This document shows positions 9,356 to 17,839 of a stretch of 64,000 nt of DNA, piece by piece; position 1 is the stretch's first letter, and each line of letters opens with the position of its first letter. A program made the position numbers and the translations under genes. The notes beneath the pieces were generated by a model that did not search any database, was not told the origin of the DNA, and saw nothing but the letters and a program-made list of their open reading frames with translations. The stretch is from Planctomycetaceae bacterium. Lineage in GTDB: Bacteria > Planctomycetota > Planctomycetia > Gemmatales > Gemmataceae. The stretch is taken from contig PNLP01000023.1 in assembly GCA_013823135.1 (NCBI GenBank), positions 1 to 64,000 of the forward strand. The letters are read 5' to 3'.

Positions 9356-9982
9356 ATGAGCGAACACCAGCAGTTGACCGACAAGCAAGAGAAAATCTAC
9401 CACTTCATCCGCAAGCACATTGAATCGAAGGGCTACCCACCCGCCATTCGCGACATTTGCGATGCCTTCGACATTTCCTCCCCCAACGGAGTCATGTGTC
9501 ACCTGAAGGCGCTGGAGAAGAAGGGGTACATCAACCGCGTCACCAAGAAGGACAACGAGAAGGCCCAGGCCCGTGGCATCACGATCCCCGGCGTCTCCGC
9601 GGGTGGGCTCAGCTTCCCACTTCTCGGTGTCGTTGCGGCGGGTAAGGCCATCGAAGCCGTCGATCAGGAAGAACGCCTCGAAATCCGCGACCTCTTTGCC
9701 GGCGACGAGTTGTTCGTGGTGAAGGTGCGGGGTCAGTCGATGATCGAGGGGCAGATCGCCGATGGCGACTACGTCGTGATCCGCAAGTGCGCGACCTGCG
9801 ACAACGGCGACAAGGTGATCGCGATGGTGGACCGGGCGATGACCTTGAAGAAGTATTACAAGAAGAAGAACGAGATCCGCCTCGAACCGATGAACAGCAC
9901 GATGGAACCGATCATCGTCGATCCGAGCAAGCAGGACGTGCAGATCCTCGGCGTGCTCACGGGCGTCATCCGCAAGTGCTGA
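9356..9982 (+). CDS. lexA: LexA repressor
   Basis: 208 residues from ATG 9356. Residues 1-70 are the winged-helix DNA-binding domain (TDKQEKIYHFI, GYPPAIRDICDAF); residues 80-208 are the S24 peptidase-like domain. Cleavage site Ala95-Gly96 (VVAAGKAIE), catalytic Ser128 (RGQSMIEGQI) and Lys165 or 166 are all present, so RecA-stimulated self-cleavage should work. A strong hairpin terminator follows at 10006. The recognition helix differs from E. coli, consistent with a phylum-specific SOS box. Confidence 0.93.
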   Translation: MSEHQQLTDKQEKIYHFIRKHIESKGYPPAIRDICDAFDISSPNGVMCHLKALEKKGYINRVTKKDNEKAQARGITIPGVSAGGLSFPLLGVVAAGKAIEAVDQEERLEIRDLFAGDELFVVKVRGQSMIEGQIADGDYVVIRKCATCDNGDKVIAMVDRAMTLKKYYKKKNEIRLEPMNSTMEPIIVDPSKQDVQILGVLTGVIRKC

Positions 9983-10005
9983 CACGCGGCAGGCAGCGAC
10001 AAACG

Positions 10006-10056
10006 GCAGAGGCCCGAGTGAAGACCAAACAGGTCTTCACTCGGGCCTCTGCTTTT
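10006..10056 (+). terminator. Rho-independent terminator after lexA
   Basis: Perfect 21-bp stem (10006-10026 with 10032-10052), 5-base loop, followed by TTTT. It begins 23 bases after the lexA stop. This is the clearest classical terminator in the window. Confidence 0.85.
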
Positions 10057-10064
10057 CGTCACTC

Positions 10065-10213
10065 AGTACAGATCCCCGTAAGTCGGGGAACATTTTTGTA
10101 GCCGGGGTCTGTGACCCCGGTTCACCTTGGCCACAGGAAGACCGGCCTCACAGAGGCCAGCTACATCAAAACAATGAGTCACGATTGTTCCCCCACTTCT
10201 GGGGATCTGTACT
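10065..10213. repeat. Nested inverted-repeat element between lexA and rng
   Basis: Outer arms 10065-10091 and 10187-10213 are near-perfect inverted copies. Inside lies a second inverted pair (10098-10120 and 10142-10164) with core GTAGCCGGGGTCTGTGACCC, in which each arm is itself palindromic. It is located between the convergent lexA and rng genes. Confidence 0.8.
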
Positions 10214-10232
10214 CAGCTATTGCCCGGTTGCA

Positions 10233-13200
10233 TTACTCGATCGGTTGCGGGTAACGCCCACCACGATCACCGCGATCGCGGTCGCCACGATCACGATCCC
10301 CCCGATCGCGGTCACCACGGGCACGGTCGCCACGGTCACCGCGATCTCGATCGCCACCACGGGCGGGCGGGAACTTCCCACCCGACAGGCGTGGCAGCGG
10401 AGCCGGCGGCAGCAATCGCACTTCGTTCCCGTTGTGGTCGAAGCACCGGACGCTCAGCAGGTCTGGCGATACGCCGATCTGGCCGGTCACCAGGATTTCG
10501 AGCTTGCCGCGTTCCTCAAGGCCCGCGATTTCCTTGCGGCGCTTGTTCAGCAGGTAATGCGCGACGTCCATGTGAACGCCGACCTGGATGCTCGCAATCG
10601 CCGGGGCGCGGTGGGCGGCGAGTTGCACCAGTCGCATCACTTCGATGCTCAGGCTCTCGCTCGTCTTCACGAACCCCGTGCCGCGGCAGTGCGGGCAGTC
10701 CGAGAACAGGCTGCGCTTCAGGCTCGGGCGAATCCGCTGCCGGGTCATTTCGATCAACCCGAACTGCGAGATCCGCAGAATCTTCGTGCGTGCCCGGTCG
10801 CGTTGCAGTGCATCGCGGAACGCATCTTCCACCTTGCGGCGGTGCGTCTCGCTTCGCATGTCGATGAAGTCGTTGACGATCACGCCGCCGAGGTCACGGA
10901 GCCGGAGTTGCCGGGCAATCTCCCGCGCCGCGTGCATGTTCATCTGGAACATCGTTTCCTCGGCGTTCTCCGCCCGGAAGCTGCCGCTGTTCACGTCGAT
11001 GGCCACGAGCGCTTCGGTCTGCTCGATCACCAGCGACCCGCCGAGCGGCATCTCGATCCGCTTCTGGTGGATCTTCCCGATTTCGTCCTCGACGCCGTAC
11101 TTGTGGAATAGCGGCTCGCTGCTCTCGAAGTAGCGAATGCGGCTCGCGAACTTCGGCATCACGATCTGGAGGAACTCGCTGGCGTGCGCGAATGCCACCG
11201 GCTCGTCCACCCAGATGGTGTCGATGTCATTGGTGAAGATGTCGCGGATCGTGCGCGTAATCATGTCCGATTCGCGGTAGATCTCGACCGGCCCGGCAAC
11301 TCGCTTGATGCGCTTGACCACGACCTGCCACAACCGCAGCAGATACGCGAGATCGTTACGCAGTTCGCGAGCATCGCGATCGACAGCGGCGGTACGGACG
11401 ATGAACCCGACGCCCTTGGGCGGCGAGAGTGTGGTGAGAATGTCTCGCAACCGCCGACGGGCTTCGTGATCCTCGATCTTGCGCGACACGCCGACGCGGT
11501 TCAGGCTCGGCATCAGCACGAGGTAGCGGCCTGCGATGCTGATGTACGTGCTGAGCGTCGGCCCCTTGGTGCCCACGGCTTCCTTGATGACCTGAACGAG
11601 CACTTCCTGCCCGCGCTTGAAGATCTGCTCGATGGGAGGCTTCGGCATCCCGCGGTCGCGGCCGCCCTTCGGGCCGCCCTTGAACCCACCGGGACCGCCC
11701 TTGAAGCCGCCGGGGCCACGGTCGCGGTCGCCACGGGGGCCACCCGGGCCGCGATCACGGTCGCCACGCGGACCACCACGCCCACCACGGTCGCGGTCGC
11801 GGTCACGGCCACCACGCCCACCGCTGCCACGGTCGTTACGGTCGCCGCGATTTTGTTTCCGGTCTTCGAAGTCGTCGTTGAATCCACGCCCGACTCCGGG
11901 GCTTTCCTGTTCGGATTCCGCCCCCGCGTCGAAGTTCTCTTCACGGGCCGTCTCGCGTGCGTCTTCCTCGGCGGCCTCGGAAGTCTCGGGATCCGCAGCA
12001 TAAGGGTGGTCGGCCGAGTCCTCGTCTTGGTTCGCCTTGTTGCTTTCACCTGCGAAGCGATCGTTGGGCGCGTCCGGGTCGAAATCGCTGTCGTCGAAGA
12101 ACGGCCGGATTTCCGGTTCGTCGTCCTCGCTGGTGCGACGTTCGGCACCGCCCATGAACTTCGGTTTATCATCAGCGCCGTTGTCGGCATCGGCGTCGCC
12201 GTCGGCCTTCTTCTTGGCGCGACGCGGCTTGGCCTTGGGCTTCTCTTCAACTGGCGAATCGGTCGTTTCGGGTTCCGCGGCTTCCTCGGCCTTGGGCTTG
12301 ACCTTGCGAGCGCGAGGCTTCTTCTTGGGCTCGGCCTCCGACTCCGCGACCTCGGGCGATTCTGCTTCCACCGCCAACTCGGCCTCGGCAGCTTCCGTTT
12401 CAGGTTCGGGTGTGGCCGTCACGACGGCAGGCACGATCTTCATTGGCGGCGCGAGAACCGCATCCACGATCCCGGCACCGAAATCGTCTTCCTCGGGCGG
12501 TGCGACCGGTGCCGGTTTTGGTGTTGGTGCGGGTTGCACTTCCACGCGGCGGGCGGCTACGGGCTTCGGGGCCGGCGGCACGGGGTCGATACCCGCGGAG
12601 AAGTCGTCTTCGTCGTCGTCCGCAGGTGCGACTGGCTTCACGACGGCAACCTGAACCGGCTTCGGCGGCAGTTCCGCTTCGATCACTTCCTCGTCTTCAT
12701 CCTCGTCCTCGACAACCAACTCGGCTTCGAGCACTTCCTCGGCCAGCGGCAGTTCTTCTGCTTCCTCGTCGATCCCCGCGGCGAAATCGTCGGCGTATTC
12801 GCTGTCGGGTGGTGGCGGTGTTCGCTGGGCCACGGGGCGAGCCGCTGGCGCTGGTTGTGCCGGTGGGGCTTGCGGAGGTTGTTCTTGTTCTTCGAGCCAC
12901 GATGTCATGGGCTGCGGTTGTGGCGGGCGCGGGCCACGCTCGCGACCACCTCGGCCACCGCCGCGTTCGTTGCGGTCACCACCGCGTGCTGGCGGAGCCG
13001 GGCTGCGACCATATTCGCGGTCGAGTTCGGCCTCGTATTCCGCGAGGTCGTCCTTAGAGAGCAGATGCTTGTAGTAAGCGGGGTCCACGTCCGAGACGTG
13101 GAGGAAGCCGTTGCGGCCGATGCCGAAGTCAACGAACGCAGCCTGGATGCTGCCCTCGATGTTGACGATGCGGCCCTTGTAGATGTTGCCGACGTAGCTC

Positions 13201-13307
13201 TCCTGGCTGGAGCGCTCCACGTACAACTCTTCCAGCACGCCGTCCTCGACAATCGCGATTCGGCACTCCTCCGGTTGGAGGACGTTGATGAGCATTTCTT
13301 TTTTCAT
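10233..13307 (-). CDS. rng: Ribonuclease E/G with giant low-complexity insert
   Basis: 1024 residues; RNase E/G cleaves single-stranded RNA in rRNA and mRNA processing. ATG at 13307. Residues 30-95 hold the first half of the S1 RNA-binding domain (GNIYKGRIVNIEGS, AAFVDFGIGRNGFL). About 450 residues of Pro/Ala/Glu-rich then Arg/Gly/Asp-rich sequence follow, before the S1 domain resumes near residue 555 (FKRGQEVLVQV). Catalytic Mg-binding Asp771 (AIDVNSG) and Asp816 (DFIDMR) and the Zn-link Cys871/Cys874 (CPHC) are intact. The C-terminus is a run of DRGDR repeats, probably RNA-binding or protein-docking. The insert-plus-tail layout suggests a degradosome scaffold moved into the S1 domain. Confidence 0.9.
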   Translation of the reverse strand: MKKEMLINVLQPEECRIAIVEDGVLEELYVERSSQESYVGNIYKGRIVNIEGSIQAAFVDFGIGRNGFLHVSDVDPAYYKHLLSKDDLAEYEAELDREYGRSPAPPARGGDRNERGGGRGGRERGPRPPQPQPMTSWLEEQEQPPQAPPAQPAPAARPVAQRTPPPPDSEYADDFAAGIDEEAEELPLAEEVLEAELVVEDEDEDEEVIEAELPPKPVQVAVVKPVAPADDDEDDFSAGIDPVPPAPKPVAARRVEVQPAPTPKPAPVAPPEEDDFGAGIVDAVLAPPMKIVPAVVTATPEPETEAAEAELAVEAESPEVAESEAEPKKKPRARKVKPKAEEAAEPETTDSPVEEKPKAKPRRAKKKADGDADADNGADDKPKFMGGAERRTSEDDEPEIRPFFDDSDFDPDAPNDRFAGESNKANQDEDSADHPYAADPETSEAAEEDARETAREENFDAGAESEQESPGVGRGFNDDFEDRKQNRGDRNDRGSGGRGGRDRDRDRGGRGGPRGDRDRGPGGPRGDRDRGPGGFKGGPGGFKGGPKGGRDRGMPKPPIEQIFKRGQEVLVQVIKEAVGTKGPTLSTYISIAGRYLVLMPSLNRVGVSRKIEDHEARRRLRDILTTLSPPKGVGFIVRTAAVDRDARELRNDLAYLLRLWQVVVKRIKRVAGPVEIYRESDMITRTIRDIFTNDIDTIWVDEPVAFAHASEFLQIVMPKFASRIRYFESSEPLFHKYGVEDEIGKIHQKRIEMPLGGSLVIEQTEALVAIDVNSGSFRAENAEETMFQMNMHAAREIARQLRLRDLGGVIVNDFIDMRSETHRRKVEDAFRDALQRDRARTKILRISQFGLIEMTRQRIRPSLKRSLFSDCPHCRGTGFVKTSESLSIEVMRLVQLAAHRAPAIASIQVGVHMDVAHYLLNKRRKEIAGLEERGKLEILVTGQIGVSPDLLSVRCFDHNGNEVRLLPPAPLPRLSGGKFPPARGGDRDRGDRGDRARGDRDRGDRDRGDRDRGDRGGRYPQPIE

Positions 13308-13368
13308 TTGTGTCTCGTGTTCGGTATCTGGTGTTCGTTATGGGTTCGTTGTTGGTTGGTAGTGGTTT

Positions 13369-13460
13369 GTTGTTCGTTGTGGTGATTCGTTGTGGAGGAG
13401 CGGCTTGCGAAACCGCGATCCCAGCAAGCGACACCCAACTAACCACAATCAACGAACAAC
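13369..13460. repeat. Weak inverted repeat upstream of rng
   Basis: GTTGTTCGTTGTGGT at 13369-13383 is matched inversely at 13441-13460 with a small gap. It occupies the 165-base spacer between the DUF2344 gene and rng, which probably share a transcript. Confidence 0.5.
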
Positions 13461-13472
13461 ATCCCCAAGAGT

Positions 13473-14240
13473 TCATTCCACGACCGGCCCCATGGCCGAT
13501 ACGAGTTGGTCTTCGTCCTTCTGAGTCAGGGTCGCGATAGCTGCGGCATCGAGCGGCAGCGTATCGGCTGGGCCGTCCGGCGGAACGTCCGCCGGGTCCA
13601 AGCTCACGACCTCATCCCGCAGTTCCACCGTGGTACGCTCGACCACGTATCCGCCATCAATCAAGTCCGCGACGTTCAGCAGTTTCACGAGTTCGTCGGC
13701 CCGTGCGGTGCCGGTGCCAGTTACCCAGAGATCGAATTCCAGGCAGTTCGCGACCACGTGCAAATTCCGCAAATACGGCCGGATGTTCAGCCGCTTCGGG
13801 TTCGGCTTCATCCGCTCGACCCACACCTTGTCTTGCGCCAGGAGTTCGGCACAGCGCTGGCTCGCGGCCTCGACTCGCTCCGCGGGCAACGCCAACTGGT
13901 AGATGATCCGGCGAGCCACGCCGGTGGCTTTGAGGGGGACGACCGACACTCGCGTGAAGGTTAATCCGGCGGGTGCTTGCGATCGCATCAACGACAGGGT
14001 TTCGTCGGCATCGAGTTCCTTCAGGAACTCGATCTCGACAACCTCATCGAGCCCTGCAACGCCAAGCGGAAGTGAGAGTGCGAAGACGACGCGGGGACCA
14101 GGGTGGAAGCCAGCGGTGGACTTGAACGGGAGCGCAGCGCGGCGGAGCATTCGCTCGAGGCACCGCATGAGATCGTGGTGCGAGAGCAACCGGAGCGTGC
14201 CGGTTTTTGCGAAACGGAAACGGAGTTTGTCACCGAACAT
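13473..14240 (-). CDS. DUF2344 / TIGR03936 radical-SAM-associated protein
   Basis: 255 residues, ATG 14240. The start (LRFRFAKTGTLRLLSHHDLMRCLERMLRRA) and the GFHPGPRVVFALSLPLGV block are the TIGR03936 signature. In many bacteria this domain is fused to, or encoded beside, a radical SAM protein and lies next to RNase E/G, as it does here; no radical SAM gene is in this window. Function is unsettled, with a link to RNA or ribosome processing suggested by context. Confidence 0.85.
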   Translation of the reverse strand: MFGDKLRFRFAKTGTLRLLSHHDLMRCLERMLRRAALPFKSTAGFHPGPRVVFALSLPLGVAGLDEVVEIEFLKELDADETLSLMRSQAPAGLTFTRVSVVPLKATGVARRIIYQLALPAERVEAASQRCAELLAQDKVWVERMKPNPKRLNIRPYLRNLHVVANCLEFDLWVTGTGTARADELVKLLNVADLIDGGYVVERTTVELRDEVVSLDPADVPPDGPADTLPLDAAAIATLTQKDEDQLVSAMGPVVE

Positions 14241-14271
14241 CGGTCCCGGTTTCCCGGGAAGACCGAAGTAA

Positions 14272-14353
14272 AAGGAAAAGCTAAAAAGTAAAAAGATAGA
14301 CAGACAGGAATGCCGCTGTTCCTTTTTCCCTTTTTCCTTTTTCCCTTTTTCCT
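14272..14353. repeat. A/G-rich versus C/T-rich inverted repeat
   Basis: AAAGGAAAAGCTAAAAAGTA-type sequence at 14272-14298 faces repeated CCTTTTTC units at 14328-14353. It lies between ptsI and the DUF2344 gene, both on the minus strand. Probably a low-complexity member of the local inverted-repeat elements. Confidence 0.5.
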
Positions 14354-14448
14354 TTGTCTTCCCGTTGTCTCAACCCGTTCGCGGACCGCGTCGCCGGTCG
14401 TCCTGTCGGGGTTTGGTGCCCCCCGATTTGGTCAGGATCGATCCGGGT

Positions 14449-16224
14449 TCAATCGGCCGCCTCGGGGAGGATACGGCGTAGTTGGTCTCGTAAAAAACTG
14501 CCCACCTGGCGGGCAGTGTCCATGCTCAGAGCCTGGTCGGCAAGTCGCTTGGCCTCGTCCACCCTCAGTTGCCGGATGACCCGTTTGATCTCGGGCACCT
14601 TTCGCGGGGTGACGCTTAGTTGGCGGAGTCCCAGGCCGACCAAAAGCGGGGCGTAGAGCGGTTCCCCGCTCATCTCCCCGCATACGTTCACTTCGATCTG
14701 TTCCTTTTCCGCGGCCTCGACCACCCTCTTAATCAGCCGGAGGACGGCTGGGTCGGTTGGGTTGTACAGGTGCGCGACGTTTTCGTTGTTTCGGTCCGCT
14801 GCCAGCGTGTATTGAATCAGGTCGTTCGTCCCGATCGAGAAGAAGTCCACTTCACGAGCCAGGATGTCCGACAGGATCGCGGCCGACGGAACTTCGATCA
14901 TTGTACCGACCGAGAGATCCCGTTTGAAGGGGATTCCTTCATCCTCCAGATCTTCCTTCACTTCGTTCAAAAGTGTCTTGCACTGGCGGAGTTCGTCCAC
15001 CGTGCTGATCATCGGGAACATGACCCGGACTTTGCCCAGCAATCCGACCCGGAGAATGGCACGCAGTTGCGTCTTGAACAGGTCCAGTTTCCGCAGGCAG
15101 AGCCGAACGCTTCGTAAGCCCAGGAATGGGTTCTTTTCGACTCCGACGGCATCGGTGACGCTGGAGAACTTGTCGGCCCCGAGGTCGAGGGTTCGGATGA
15201 CCACGGGCCGCGTTGGGCCAAGCGTCTGCACGACCGACCGATATGCCTCGAAGTGCTCTTCTTCGGTCGGGTCGGAGGTCTTGTTCAGGTACAGGAACTC
15301 GGTGCGGTACAGGCCGACGCCATCAGCACCACGTTCGAGGCAGTGGGCCGCCTCCTGCGCAAGTTCGATGTTTCCGAGCAACCGGATGGGAGTGCCATCG
15401 CTGGTGGCCGAGGGCTTGTCGCGGAGGGAATCGTACCGATCGGCCCGCGAACGCTCGACGTTCCTCTTCTCCTCGTACCGCGCGAGCGTGGATTCGTCCG
15501 GGTTGATGATCAGAATCCCCTCCTCGCCGTCCACGATGACCATGTCGCCGCCCGAAACGTCGGACAGGAACCGGCCGAGGCCGACGACCGCGGGGATTTC
15601 CAGGGCTCCCGCGAGTATCGCGGTGTGGCTGGTGGCCCCGCCGCTTTCGGTGGCGAAAGCGTGGACCGTTCGCGGAGAGAAGTCGGCGGTCTCGGAGGGG
15701 AGGAGGTCGGTGGCCAGGACGATGACGGGTGCGGTCAACTCGCCGAATGGCTCGGTGTTTTCGCCCTGGAGGAGAACCAGAATCTGACGTTCGATGTCGA
15801 TGAAGTCCTTGGCCCGACGGCGGACTTCGGCCCGGTGCTGCTCCGCGACACTGCGAAGGGCGGACTCTTCCAACCGCCGAACGAACTCGCGGATGACGCG
15901 GCTGACGGCGTATTCGGCCGAGTAGCACTGACTGCGAACGAGGTTTTCGATTTGTTCGCGGAAGCCGGGGTCTTCGAAGACGGACCCCTGCGCGGCAAAG
16001 ATGTTCCCGATGGCGGGGCCGTGCAGTGCGGTGATTCGCTGGCGATTCTCTCGGGCCTCGGTGGCGGCGACTTCAAATGCTTTGCGGAGCCGTGAGACCT
16101 CGCCCGAAACGTGGTCTGCGGCAACGGTTTGGTGCGTGATCCGGACGCCCTCGGTATCGATGACGAAAGCCGGCCCGATGGCCACGCCAGGAGAGACTGC
16201 GATACCGTGATGCCGGATTTCCAT
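14449..16224 (-). CDS. ptsI: PTS enzyme I (phosphoenolpyruvate-protein phosphotransferase)
   Basis: Takes phosphate from PEP and passes it to HPr. 591 residues from ATG 16224; an open frame extends to 16332 but overlaps ptsH and is not EI-like. His200 in GGATSHTAILA is the phosphorylated His, and Cys515 in NVCGEMSG is the C-terminal active-site Cys; the PEP-binding TIM barrel (GLYRTEFLYL, GTNDLIQYTLA) is complete. No NPr/GAF fusion at the N-terminus. It is the last gene of hpf-ptsN-ptsH-ptsI and starts 62 bases after ptsH. With no sugar permease present, a regulatory PTS is likely. Confidence 0.93.
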   Translation of the reverse strand: MEIRHHGIAVSPGVAIGPAFVIDTEGVRITHQTVAADHVSGEVSRLRKAFEVAATEARENRQRITALHGPAIGNIFAAQGSVFEDPGFREQIENLVRSQCYSAEYAVSRVIREFVRRLEESALRSVAEQHRAEVRRRAKDFIDIERQILVLLQGENTEPFGELTAPVIVLATDLLPSETADFSPRTVHAFATESGGATSHTAILAGALEIPAVVGLGRFLSDVSGGDMVIVDGEEGILIINPDESTLARYEEKRNVERSRADRYDSLRDKPSATSDGTPIRLLGNIELAQEAAHCLERGADGVGLYRTEFLYLNKTSDPTEEEHFEAYRSVVQTLGPTRPVVIRTLDLGADKFSSVTDAVGVEKNPFLGLRSVRLCLRKLDLFKTQLRAILRVGLLGKVRVMFPMISTVDELRQCKTLLNEVKEDLEDEGIPFKRDLSVGTMIEVPSAAILSDILAREVDFFSIGTNDLIQYTLAADRNNENVAHLYNPTDPAVLRLIKRVVEAAEKEQIEVNVCGEMSGEPLYAPLLVGLGLRQLSVTPRKVPEIKRVIRQLRVDEAKRLADQALSMDTARQVGSFLRDQLRRILPEAAD

Positions 16225-16286
16225 TCGCCGGGGTCCGGGCCCTGAGTTTTTGGGTCTCGCAACCGGCAGGGGCGTGCCGGGGCGGG

Positions 16287-16679
16287 TCAAATCGTGTAAT
16301 CTTCCCCGCCGGGCGCGGCGAGGATGTCGCACAGTGCGTCGATTGCCAGGGCCGCGTCGGGGCCGTCAACTTCAACGAGTACGTCTGTCTCGGGCAGAAC
16401 GACGAGCATGATCAGGTCGAGCAAGTTCTTCCCGTTGGCCCGTGACTCGCCGTTCCAGATCGTGACCTTGCTGGTGTACTGCTCCGCCGCCCGTGAGAAC
16501 CGGTCGGCCGCCCGCATGTGCAAGCCGAGCGGGTTCACGACCCGGATGGTGCGGCGGATCGGGCCGGTCCCGTTCACGATAGTGGTCTCGTTCGGTCGTC
16601 CAAAGAGCGGGGTCAGTGGGGCCAACGGAGAGGCTAGGTCTGTTGGCCCCGATTCGTTGCTTGTCAGTTTGGGTGTCAT
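16287..16679 (-). CDS. ptsH: HPr-family phosphocarrier
   Basis: 130 residues, longer than the usual 85-90 because of about 40 unstructured N-terminal residues; the start could be further in. Phospho-accepting His54 lies in NPLGLHMRAADRFSRAA. The position of the regulatory Ser46 of Gram-positive HPr is occupied by Asn (GKNLLDLIML), so HPr-kinase control as in Firmicutes is unlikely. Relays phosphate from EI to the EIIA encoded just upstream. Confidence 0.9.
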   Translation of the reverse strand: MTPKLTSNESGPTDLASPLAPLTPLFGRPNETTIVNGTGPIRRTIRVVNPLGLHMRAADRFSRAAEQYTSKVTIWNGESRANGKNLLDLIMLVVLPETDVLVEVDGPDAALAIDALCDILAAPGGEDYTI

Positions 16680-16757
16680 GATTTCCGCCCTCGCGTCGCA
16701 CTCTCTTGCCCGCCGAGCGAAGACTTCTCGGGGCTTCCGAACCCCGCCAACCCGACC

Positions 16758-17267
16758 TCACCAACCCGGGGCAGCCGTCTCCAACAAATTCCAGATCTCG
16801 TCCTGTGTTCCGCACGCCCGGAGTCGTTTCACGAACTCCTCGTCTCTCATCGTCCGCACGACCGCCTCAAGGGCACGGAGGTGAACCCCCGGTTGGTCGT
16901 GTGGAGAGAGCAGCAGAACGAACACGAACGCCGGTTCGGTGTCGAGGCTCTTGAACGGCAAGCCATCCGACGCAAGAGCCAGCGTGCCGATGAGCCGGTC
17001 GATCGCGGGGTGGCGGGTGTGCGGAATCGCAATCCCCTGGCCGATCCCGGTCGTCCCGATCCGTTCGCGTGCCATCACGGCCCGCACGATGTCGGGCAGG
17101 TCGCCGTCGCGGAAGCAACCCGCCGCACGCAGCGACCCGGACATCTCGGCAACAACCTGTTCCTTCACCCGGCCAACCGCCTCGGCATCGTCGGGGTTGA
17201 CCCCGGCGGCCGACACGGACAGGCGTGGGATGATTGCGTCGCGGACGAGGAAGTTGGTCAATCGCAT
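16758..17267 (-). CDS. ptsN: PTS EIIA (nitrogen/fructose type)
   Basis: 169 residues from ATG 17267, supported by AGGAG 8 bases upstream; an alternative in-frame start extends to 17321. PTS_EIIA type-2 domain with phospho-His83 in GQGIAIPHTRHP. It lacks any EIIB/EIIC domain, so it should act as a regulatory phosphoprotein, as PtsN (EIIA-Ntr) does in proteobacteria. It directly follows hpf, the neighbour of ptsN in many rpoN regions. Confidence 0.85.
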   Translation of the reverse strand: MRLTNFLVRDAIIPRLSVSAAGVNPDDAEAVGRVKEQVVAEMSGSLRAAGCFRDGDLPDIVRAVMARERIGTTGIGQGIAIPHTRHPAIDRLIGTLALASDGLPFKSLDTEPAFVFVLLLSPHDQPGVHLRALEAVVRTMRDEEFVKRLRACGTQDEIWNLLETAAPGW

Positions 17268-17334
17268 CCCGATATCTCCTCGGCGCTGCGGCCCCGGTGG
17301 AACCGCGGCAGACGCATCCACGACACCACCTTGT

Positions 17335-17685
17335 TCACGCTATCCCATCCTTGGGCGATGGATCGCGACGGTGGTCTTGCAGCTTTTCTTTATAGTGCTT
17401 GATCTGCTGCTTAATGTGGTCTTTGGCCAACTGGAACGCATGCTCAATCTCAACATCTCGATCCGTGGCGACGAACTCATGTTTGTGCTCGGCGTGAGCA
17501 ATAATTTCGACGCCGAGTTTGTTGTCGCGGTCCCGGTGGAGGTCCACCGTGACCACGATTGAAGTGAGTCGGTCGAAGAAGTGGAGCAGCTTCTCGGCCT
17601 TGTCGTGCAGGAGCTTTTGCACATCGTCTTTTAAGTGCCCGTGCCGGGCGGAGACTGTCACCAGCACCGTAACCTCACGTTCCAT
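17335..17685 (-). CDS. hpf: Ribosome hibernation promoting factor / RaiA family
   Basis: 116 residues from ATG 17685. The beta-alpha-beta-beta-beta-alpha core of the S30AE family is recognisable (VTVSARHGHLKDDVQKLL, IVVTVDLHRDRD, DREVEIEHAFQLAKDHI-like helix with Lys/His-rich tail). Short form, without the C-terminal dimerisation domain of long HPF. It would bind the 30S decoding site in stationary phase. First gene of the pts cluster, 67 bases before ptsN. Confidence 0.8.
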   Translation of the reverse strand: MEREVTVLVTVSARHGHLKDDVQKLLHDKAEKLLHFFDRLTSIVVTVDLHRDRDNKLGVEIIAHAEHKHEFVATDRDVEIEHAFQLAKDHIKQQIKHYKEKLQDHRRDPSPKDGIA

Positions 17686-17839
17686 TCTTGGCGGCCGGGC
17701 GAACGGCCGCCGTACGGGTTTTCGTCGGTTGGGCGTACCCGACCGGCTGATTGTACTCATCCCCCCCTGGTGCTTCAACCAACTCAATCGGGAAACCGTG
17801 GGCCGCGGGCGGCTCGCCGTGAGTTTGCGGCAACCTGAC

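Noticed and set aside
11184..13385. Plus-strand ORF of 733 codons opposite the RNase E/G gene
   Set aside because: It is antisense to a gene with clear catalytic motifs, and its composition (Leu/Gly/Arg/Val-rich, low complexity) is what the insert gives when read backwards.
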